A DNA stretch of 64,000 bases, taken from contig OX326959.1 in assembly GCA_946800325.1 (NCBI GenBank), forward strand, positions 46,871,566-46,935,565, read 5' to 3'. The stretch comes from Luzula sylvatica (Eukaryota; Streptophyta; Magnoliopsida; Poales; Juncaceae). The notes beneath the pieces are model-generated. The model was not told the DNA's origin. It ran no database searches and worked only from the letters and a program-made list of their open reading frames with translations. Below are positions 56,719 to 64,000 of this stretch, one piece after another (position 1 is the first letter of the stretch; each line of letters opens with the position of its first letter). The position numbers and the translations under genes were made by a program.

Positions 56719-57282
56719 AGTTTTTGATACACACGATTTGGTGTGTCTAAAACATGTCTTTTGGATGTCCTTATCCTATTCAGTATAAATAGGATAATTC
56801 TCTCTCATCCTTGATGAGTTTAATCACTTCATTCATTTGGATTATTCAGAATATTCCAGAATTATAGAGAGACAACTTTCTAGTGAGTGAAAGGGTGTGA
56901 AGAGAGAGAGAACCGGAAAATGAGTTTTCCGATGTAGATAATCAATCGATCAAGCAAGTTCGCCGGTGTAGTGTCTAGGTAGTTGCACCCGCGACCGACG
57001 AACTCCGACTCACGGTGGATACAAGTAGAGGAGCGACACTTGTTGCTCTTCGGTTGTGATCAACCCGAAGGAGAAAGAGGACGGTCAATGAGCAGCGAAA
57101 GACGCGTGGATTGCCACCAACGTGATAGGAGAAAGAAGAATACTAATCAACCCGTCGTGTGCAATCAATTTTGCACTGGTATGAATCTAATCTTCTTATT
57201 TGCATCGTACCCTTCGAAATCATGGCGTGATCTTGGATTAAGGGAACCGGACCGGGCCCGGGGACAGATAGAATTCCCAACA
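56719..57282 (+). repeat. Copia-2 5' LTR, 3' portion
   Basis: TATA box TATAAATA at 56784-56791, followed by a transcript-leader-like region (TCTCTCATCC ... AGAGAGAGAGAACCGG). The LTR ends CCCAACA at 57282. Overall organisation parallels the Copia-1 LTR but the sequence is diverged. Confidence 0.85.
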
Positions 57283-57283
57283 G

Positions 57284-57295
57284 TGGTATCAGAGC
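57284..57295 (+). promoter_or_regulatory. Copia-2 primer-binding site
   Basis: TGGTATCAGAGC, complementary to initiator tRNA-Met, one base after the LTR end as in Copia-1. Confidence 0.95.
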
Positions 57296-57546
57296 GATCG
57301 CCATCGATTCGAGGGTCGAATCATAGTCGTATATTCGATATACGCACGGGTTATCAAAGTTCGTACCCCTTTGTATACAAATCGGTGATTGAAATGAAAT
57401 TTCGATTAAAATCACAAGTGAATTCGCTAGATATCAGTCATGGGATGTCTGAGAATATCTAGGAATGATCGTGGAAAGGTTTCATGATCAATCGTTGAAG
57501 AAACGATGAAAAACAGATTTGGAAACATGGCAGAAAAGGCAATCAG

Positions 57547-57860
57547 TGTGTAGTGCGCCATGACGCACAGCATGGGGCGCCACGGATCTGCGGGGACACC
57601 ATGGATGCGTCGTGACGCACGAAAACGTGCGTCATGACGCTGAGTCTCTGGAGATTTTGGGTGCTCGTGCGTCATGACGCATCTTATGGTGCGTCGTGAC
57701 GGACAGTACAAAAATCATGTGTAAAGAGTTACACGAAGTGGTGCGTCATGACGCAGCTTATGGTGCGTCGTGACGGACAGTTCAAAAATCCTGTGTAAAG
57801 AGTTACACGAGGTGGTGCCTCAAGACGCAGCTTATGATGCGTCGTGACGCACGAGTCCCT
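57547..57860 (+). promoter_or_regulatory. Palindrome array in Copia-2 leader
   Basis: About nine copies or variants of GTGCGTCATGACGCAC (some GCGTCGTGACG, some with GGAC end) within 315 bp downstream of the PBS. A 75-bp unit (GTGCGTCATGACGCAGCTTA ... GAGTTACACGA) is repeated in part. These sites are present in the genomic RNA leader as well as in DNA. Confidence 0.8.
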
Positions 57861-58109
57861 GGTTGCCAGATTTGTTTTATGACTACAAATTTCGAAAATT
57901 TGTATTCTTTGCACCGATTTATTGCATATAAATTAAATTATTTTTAGAATAATTTAGTCTCCCTAGATAGTGCATATGCATTAGAAAATCTTTTGATAGT
58001 GATATAATATGATTATGTCACGAATTGAAACATGCATTGGCATGATCCCTCATAATATTTAAGTCATGGAAATGCCTTCCATATTCACAACCACTATGTT
58101 CGGTACTAC

Positions 58110-58405
58110 GTCTCACATGGGTTAAGGCCAAAGCCGACATGGGTTATTGTAGTCATCGACGGGGTGGCAAGCGTTAAATAAGGACTGATAAGGGTTAAGG
58201 CCAAAGCCGACTTATTAGTAGTTTATTTGAACGATACGTTGAGTATGGTTTTGATTTAACCGTTCAAGCCAATAAGGGTTAAGGCCAAAGCCGACTTGAT
58301 TGAAAGTTCGGGGCATAGATAGGATGCACACACGGAAATGGGATTGTATATGATACGATCCATCACCAAAATCCTATAGAGGTTCAAGAGTCGCATATGA
58401 TGCGA
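58110..58405 (+). other. Three GGCCAAAGCC leader modules and pre-gag hairpin (Copia-2)
   Basis: GGTTAAGGCCAAAGCCGAC occurs at 58120, 58193 and 58277. The second sits in CTGATAAG/CTTATTAG (58185-58218), the third in AATAAG/CTTGATT, the first in a weaker CATG/CATG. TCGCAT-ATG-ATGCGA follows at 58391-58405. They correspond in position and core to 6841-6960 and 7098-7113 of Copia-1. Confidence 0.7.
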
Positions 58406-58623
58406 TTGGATATAATCCTACCTAAATAGCGAGATCCCACTAGTCTGCCAAAGCAACTTATGGGAGGATCGTGATATATGGGTCTTGAGTGTTATGGACT
58501 TGGAGTCCCGTATCGGTATGAGGGCTATCGATTCGATAAAATAACACTGTCATATAATCATCATGTAAACCTATAAGATAAGTACGCAACGTTAGTAATC
58601 AATCTTTTATTTCATTTGTAGAA

Positions 58624-58685
58624 TATGTCTTCTAGTAACACCAACACCATGTCGATTAGATCGACATTAGAAAAGGATAAGCTAG
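58624..58685 (+). pseudogene. Copia-2 gag, first ~20 codons
   Basis: MSSSNTNTMSIRSTLEKDKL aligns with the start of Copia-1 Gag (MSSN...LRSLLEKEKL), then breaks at the inserted LTR. The rest of gag, the protease and about the first third of the pre-integrase region are absent. Confidence 0.8.
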
Positions 58686-60442
58686 TGTAGGGTTACGCAC
58701 ATGTTTATCAAAGTGTGCAGCGGAATTATTCTCGCATGTGTAACCTAATTCTACCGGGATCACGCCTGAAAACCAACGAAAAAGCAAGAGTTGGAGAAAA
58801 TTACCTCGTACAAGTTAGTACGTGATGCCTTCTTCTCCAAATCCGTGAACCTTCTCCAAGGAATGCTCGTGCAATCCCTCTACTCGTGTCCACCTTGATT
58901 CCGACCGATCGGAATCGTCAACGTCGTTCTAGTAGCCGTCACAATCGATTATCACAAGATCTTGCTCGAATCTCCCTCTAAATCACTCTAGATCTAATCT
59001 ATTTTCTGTGGAAGAAGAGAGAGAAAGCGGCGGTTCAAAACCCTAATTCTGAAAATTAGCTTAGGTTAAAACGAAATCAGAATTCTATATATATAAGAAA
59101 TAAGTCCGTTCGAACGCACTTGAATAGTTCGTTCGAACGAACCAAGTCCGTTCGAACGCACTTGAATAGTTCGTTCGAACTAACCCAATTCTGACTATCA
59201 CGAATAAGTTCGTTCGAACGCACTTAAATAGTTCGTTCGAACGAACCCAATTCTGACTGCAGATTTGCTTATTTATATAAATTCTTCCAAGTTAATTCTT
59301 AAGCCATATTTTCTTTCAAACTCCCTCTTGGATTAAGACTTAATCAACTTGGCCATATGTCCAACATATGTCGTGAGATCTAATCACACGTGATTCCATT
59401 TTGTTTGTCCAACAAACGTATTGGTGAGCATTATCTTGAGAATCCGATATGTTACGAAATCTTGGTGTGACCGTGTAGGTTCGTCTAACACTGGCAGTGG
59501 ATATAGCAGCAATCCACAAGATATTGCGAGCACTAGACTGCCGTTAATACCTACCCAGAATTAGCACGAAAAAGGTGGAGAACACCTTTATGAAGATGCA
59601 GTACATCTTCATACCTAGCTCAGATAAGTGTTACTAGTCCTCTTGTTCGCGATATCTTCCGATCAAAAGATTCACGGTGAAGCCAAAGACTTCAAGTCAT
59701 CCTCTTTTCTTTTTGATCAGATATACTATTTCTCGATAAGAATTAGATTGATAATAACAATGCGAACTCTACTGAGTTCCATCGAGCTTGGCCAAGCATT
59801 TCATCAATCTCAATTCAATCGAGGGGTCCGAGAGATATCTCCCTCTATCATTTTAAAGGTTAGAAAGGAACAATTCCTATCTTGCAACCTCACATCCTTT
59901 GCCTATGCTAAAAACAATACCCAATAGTAATCACTGCTACACAGTTACGCGTAGGGTTAATTATATCAAAGCATTGTCTTTTCACATACTAGGTATCCGT
60001 GAGAGATCACTTAAGTATGAAGAACTAAAACGCACTATCCGGATATGAGTTCGTCTCCAATGACTCTGACCATGTCACAAACACATATAGTGGTCAGTCC
60101 AATATACGACGCCGCGTATATCCATATTCTAAAATCGACGCTACGTCTCAGATCAGTAAAACATGATCATCTCATCTACAAATATGCCAGTGTATGTAAA
60201 AGTCTCCATTCAATGAATGGACTACCTGGTTCAAACCTATGAACAACTTTATACACCAGGAACGTTTTAGAATTATATTCATTCCGTTTAGTGGTTTTAC
60301 TATCATTCAATTGACGAATCAATATGCCAGACGAAGGCCATGCAACATATTATTCTCAATTGACTCGATGGCACTAAACTAGAATACTATTCAAGGTCTA
60401 TCCGATTATTATAATGTTCTATTAGGAATAACGAATTTACAA
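58686..60442 (-). mobile_element. Minus-strand LTR of another family inside Copia-2
   Basis: Begins TGTAGGGTTACGCACATG (so ends ...CCCTACA on the minus strand), with the minus-strand TATA TATATATATAGA at about 59086-59096 and leader-like DNA downstream of it (58980-59060). No 5-bp duplication or matching second end was found, and Copia-2 resumes about 1.1 kb further along its coding map. The far end was therefore lost in a deletion that also removed gag-protease. A few short open frames carry no recognisable protein. Confidence 0.6.
59104..59250 (-). promoter_or_regulatory. TTCGAA-centred palindrome array upstream of minus-strand TATA
   Basis: GTCCGTTCGAACGCAC at 59104 and 59146, GTTCGTTCGAACGAAC at 59128, and further copies near 59170, 59208 and 59231, spaced by CTTGAATA-type linkers. 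They lie 10-160 bp upstream of the TATA box on the LTR's own strand. One stretch is almost the same, reversed, as 12417-12456 in the solo LTR. Confidence 0.8.
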
Positions 60443-63241
60443 TATGTAAGAATTCTATTATCTATGGAAATGTTCTATTAGAAAATGGTCTTTATGTGTT
60501 GGATTTTGATCACGGAAATAATGAGTCTATCTATAATGTTAATGCGAAAAGGATTAAACCTAAAGTTGATAATCGGACTTTTTTTTGGAATTGTCGTCTC
60601 GGTCATGTGAATGAGAAACGCATTGCTAGACTCCATAAAGATGGAATGCTAGACTCATTTGAATTTGATTCATTTGAGAATTGCGAATCTTGTTTGCTTG
60701 GCAAGATGACAAAGACGCCATTCTCCAAGGTCGGAGAGCGGACCAACGACTTGTTGGAACTCATACATTCAGATGTGTGTGGACAGATGATCATCGAGGC
60801 AAGATGAGGCTATCGATACTTTGTTTCGTTTACGGACGATCATAGTAGATATGGTTATATCTATTTAATGCGTACTAAAGCGGAGAGCTTCGAAAAGTTC
60901 AAAGAGTTTCAAAATGAAGTCGAAAATCAGCTAGGCAAGAGAATTAAAGCTACTCGATCGGATCAAGGAGGCGAATATTTGAGCTACGATTTTGAAGATC
61001 ATCTAAAAGATTGTGGAATAGATCCACAATGGACTCTGACAGGAATGCCACAATAGAATGGCATGTCCGAGAGGAGAAATCGGACCTTGTTGGACATGAT
61101 TCGATCAATGACGAGTCAAACTTCCTATCCAAAATCGTTTCGGGGATTTGCCCTAGAGACAGCGGCTTACTTATTAAACCGCATACCTTCTAAATCGGTA
61201 CCTAAGATGCCATATGAGATGTGGACCGGAAAAGTTCCGAAGTTGTCTTATATTAAGATTTGGGGATGTGAAGCTTATGTCCGCAGATTGATTGCGGATA
61301 AACTCGATCCCAAATATGAAAAATGTTTATTTGTTGGTTATCCCAAGGAAACAAAGGGATATTAGTTCTATCATCCATACGAGAACAAAATGTTTGTTTC
61401 TCGTGGAGGTACCTTCCTAGAGGAGGAATTTATATCTAAAAGAATGGATGGAACTGAAATAGATCTCGAAGAAATTCGAGAACCACAAACGAATGTTGAA
61501 CCGATGAATATTGATCCGGTTTCGTCACATGTTGATGATCCGGAGTCAAGTGCACAATGCGCAATTCGTAGATCGGGTAGGATTCGTCAAGAGCCTATAG
61601 GATATGGTTTTATCGTGGCAAATGACGATGAAGTCAAATTCATAGATGATGAACCGACATCTTATCTCGAGGCTATGGAAAGCGAGGATTCCAAAAGGTG
61701 GCAAACTGCCATGAAATCTGAGATTCAATCCATGTACGATAGTCAAGTTTGGAACTTGATTGATCCACTTCCCGGGGTTAAACCAGTGGGATGTAAGTGG
61801 GTCTTCAAGAAGAAGACCGACATGGATGGGAATGTAAACACTTATAAAGCACGGCTTGTGGCGAAAGGTTTCAAACAAATTCATGGTGTAGACTATGAAG
61901 AAACGTTTTCTCCCGTAACAATGCTTAAATCCATACGGATCTTACTTGCTATCTATGCGTATTATGACGACGAGATTTGGCAAATGGATGTCAAAACCGC
62001 ATTCATTAACGGGAACTTAGAAGAGGATGTGTACATGACACAGCCCGAGGGTTTTTGTCGATTCAAAGAGTCCGGATAAAGTGTGCAAGTTGCAACGATC
62101 CATTTATGGATTGAAGCAAGCTTCTCGGAGTTGGAACATACGTTTCGATGAAGTTATAAGCGAATATAACTTCGTGAAAAACGTAGAGCAACCTTGTGTA
62201 TACAAGAAGGTTAGTGGGAGCCGCGTAGTATTTCTTGTACTATATGTAGACGACATCTTGATCGTAGGAAATGACATTCCGATGCTTACGGATGTTAAGA
62301 AGTATTTAAATACACATTTCGCTATGAAAGATTTGGGTGAGGCCGCTTATATATTAGGCGTGAGGATTTATAGAGATAGATCCAAGAAGTTATTCGGCTT
62401 GAGTCAAAGCACGTACATCGACAAAGTGTTGAAACCGTTTTCAATGCAAGATTCGAAGAAATGACTTCTTCCAATGTCGAGTGGCATATCGTATTCTAAA
62501 ACTCAATGTCCGACATCGAGTAAGGATAAGAATGCGATGAGTATTGTTCCATACGCTTCGGCAGTTGGATCGATTATGTATGCCATGATTTGTACGCGCC
62601 TCGATGTGTCGTATGCATTGAGCGTCGTTTCGCGTTAGCAATCTAATCCAGGGGATATGCATTGTATCGCGGTTAAGAACATCCTTAAGTACTTACGAAG
62701 AACTAAGGATCAATTTCTACTTTATGGTGGAAAGACATCAGGGTTGGTTATCAATGGATATACCGACGCCAGTTTCCAAACATGTGTCGACGACTTTCGA
62801 TCACAAAGTGGATACGTATTTTGTCTAAATGGTGGAGCGGTAGTATGGAAGAGTTCCAAACAACCCACGATAGCAGACTCTACAACTGAATCGGAGTATA
62901 TTGCGGCTTCGGAAACAGCAAATGAGGCGGTTTGGATTAAGAAGTTTGTGTCCGAACTTGGAGTAGTCCCGAGTATCTCGGAACCTGTGATTGTGTATTG
63001 CGACAATACTGGCGTGATAGCACAGTCCAAGGAACCGAGGGCACATCATCACTCCAAACACATACTCAGAAAATTTCACTTGATCCGTGAGATTTTAAAA
63101 CGAAATGATGTGATCATAGAAAATATTGATACTGACAGGAATGTTGCGGACCCGTTTACTAAGCCACTCTCGCAAGCTAAGCACGAATATCATGCGAAAG
63201 CTATAGGTTTGAGATATCTAGAGGAGGAAGAGAGTAGTTAG
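60443..63241 (+). pseudogene. Copia-2 Pol remnant: integrase, RT, RNase H
   Basis: Pre-integrase (ENGLYVLDFDHG ... WNCRLGHVNEKRIARLHKDG), integrase (SDVCGQM ... FTDDHSRYGYIY ... RSDQGGEYL), RT (WVFKKKTDMDGNVNTYKARL ... KTAFINGNLEEDVYMTQPEG, then YGLKQASRSWN and catalytic YVDDILIVGND at about 62243), RNase H (GYTDASFQTC ... STTESEYIAASE ... AHHHSKHI). Stops at 60805, 61054, 61363, 62462 and about 62636, plus an extra base near 62055, break the frame. Most of the lesions I could assign are single substitutions. It ends LEEEESS at 63241. Confidence 0.92.
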
Positions 63242-64000
63242 TTATCTAAAATGATAGTTTCATAGGACGAGATTAGTCTAATAGATTAGTAAACGTTGTA
63301 TCCCCAAACTTATCTTATATTAATGCAATTTTGAGATTTAAAAAAAAAAATTCATTTGCATTTATCTTATATGAAAACTGTGTGCGGGTTGTGTAATTTG
63401 ATTACATGAACCATGATTTGAACTTGTGTGGACGTCGACATAATTGCGGATTATGTGCAGCAAAACCGTGACACTTAAAGTTTCATTTCTAAACGTACTT
63501 AGTCATGATTCAGTTTGCTTAAGAGTGAAGCATTTTCATTATCAGATAATAGACTGAACATGTACACTAGTACGTTAGTCGAGGAGATGATTATGTTTTG
63601 CTAATCATAGGACAAATGTGTTTGTCAAATCGGGAACGTAGATATATGCTAGGTGACATATATTGGATATGACCGAAGCCGCGAGACCATGACATGGTTT
63701 AGTCATTATGGATATACTTGCGACGAGTAGGGTATTAGGTTCTTCATACTTGAGGGGACCATCGATTGCGTTACGTGCGTAACACAATACTTTGATATGA
63801 CCTTACGCTCACCGTAACAGGGAGCTAAAACGGTCATCATTGGGTATTGTCCGAAACACAGAATTCAATATGAGTCTCCAAGATAAGAATTGTTTATTCC
63901 GAAAGGAAGAGATATCTCTTAGGCCACTCGATGAATTGATTAACGAAAACTCTGGCCAGAGTCAATGATATTAACGGTTAATATCGATTGAAATTGTTAA
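63242..64000 (+). repeat. Copia-2 3' LTR-like region (incomplete at window end)
   Basis: From about 63400 the sequence aligns loosely with 4440-5060 of the Copia-1 LTR (shared GAGATGATTATGTTTT, TCATCATTGGGTATT, AGAGATATCTCT, AACATTAAT-type words). It is therefore LTR rather than host DNA. The LTR start was not fixed; a purine-rich GAGGAGGAAGAGAG at 63221-63235 could be the polypurine tract. Confidence 0.6.

Larger units (their letters stand above)
56252..64000 (+). mobile_element. Copia-2, Ty1/copia retrotransposon, rearranged (runs off window)
   Basis: Partial 5' LTR to 57282, PBS, long structured leader, start of gag, a foreign minus-strand LTR (58686-60442) replacing gag-protease, integrase, RT, RNase H to 63241, then 3' LTR-like DNA to the window end. 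The 5' side of the first LTR is missing and replaced by an inverted repeat fused to COQ8 exon 4. Gag start, leader motifs and Pol wording show that it is a relative of Copia-1. Several nonsense codons make it inactive. Confidence 0.88.

Overview
This is a nuclear window from a flowering plant, most likely a eudicot. The evidence is the AT-rich composition, short spliced genes with GT-AG introns, telobox/TGGGCC-type promoter motifs, and a dense set of plant transposon classes. No bacterial, organellar or viral operon structure is present. Almost all of the 64 kb is nested mobile DNA, with only two or three host genes between the elements.

Layout. 1-3484 is a block duplicated at 42582-44516. 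Each copy carries the same 0.54 kb Mutator-type MITE, and each was later split or cut by a different Helitron. 3500-14439 is a 5'-truncated minus-strand LINE (LINE-A). It was broken first by Copia-1 (4248-10839, 5-bp TSD AGTTT) and then by a 1309-bp solo LTR (11897-13205, TSD CTCTC). A 132-bp perfect copy of a COQ8/ABC1 exon-intron segment sits at its 5' end. 14.6-21.1 kb is Helitron territory with microsatellites, a MITE with a 9-bp TSD and two tRNA-like sequences. 22-25 kb holds a convergent host gene pair: a four-exon ARF-like GTPase (+) and a truncated NUP98-like FG nucleoporin (-). 27.6 kb is a SINE. 28150-36025 is a PIF/Harbinger-type element (TSD TTA) holding a Ty3/gypsy-like 3' fragment with a 2.76-kb LTR and a 3.2-kb Mutator-like element with gene-derived fragments. 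36-40.8 kb is Helitron sequence rich in hairpins and 144-bp repeats. 41-42.3 kb holds scrambled NUP98-like promoter and FG fragments. 44517-47250 is a minus-strand Helitron carrying spliced exons of a P-loop kinase gene. 47527-53730 is a nearly intact LINE (LINE-B, 16-bp TSD). 55021-56262 is the 5' part of a COQ8/ABC1 kinase gene, cut in exon 4 by rearranged Copia-2 (to the window end), which itself contains a minus-strand LTR (58686-60442).

The most interesting material is in the non-coding parts of the LTR elements. (1) The untranslated leaders of Copia-1 and Copia-2 contain repeated stem-loops with a shared GCCAAAGC core, and their outer stems differ but still pair. A further hairpin just before gag shows a compensatory change, and Copia-1 has six 33-bp-spaced hairpins, three of them with a GGAG loop. 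(2) Three otherwise different LTRs carry arrays of one palindrome scaffold, GTSCGT-nnnn-ACGSAC, placed just upstream of the TATA box. Copia-2 repeats this array in its leader. I have no database evidence on whether either feature has been described. The claims rest on sequence read by eye.
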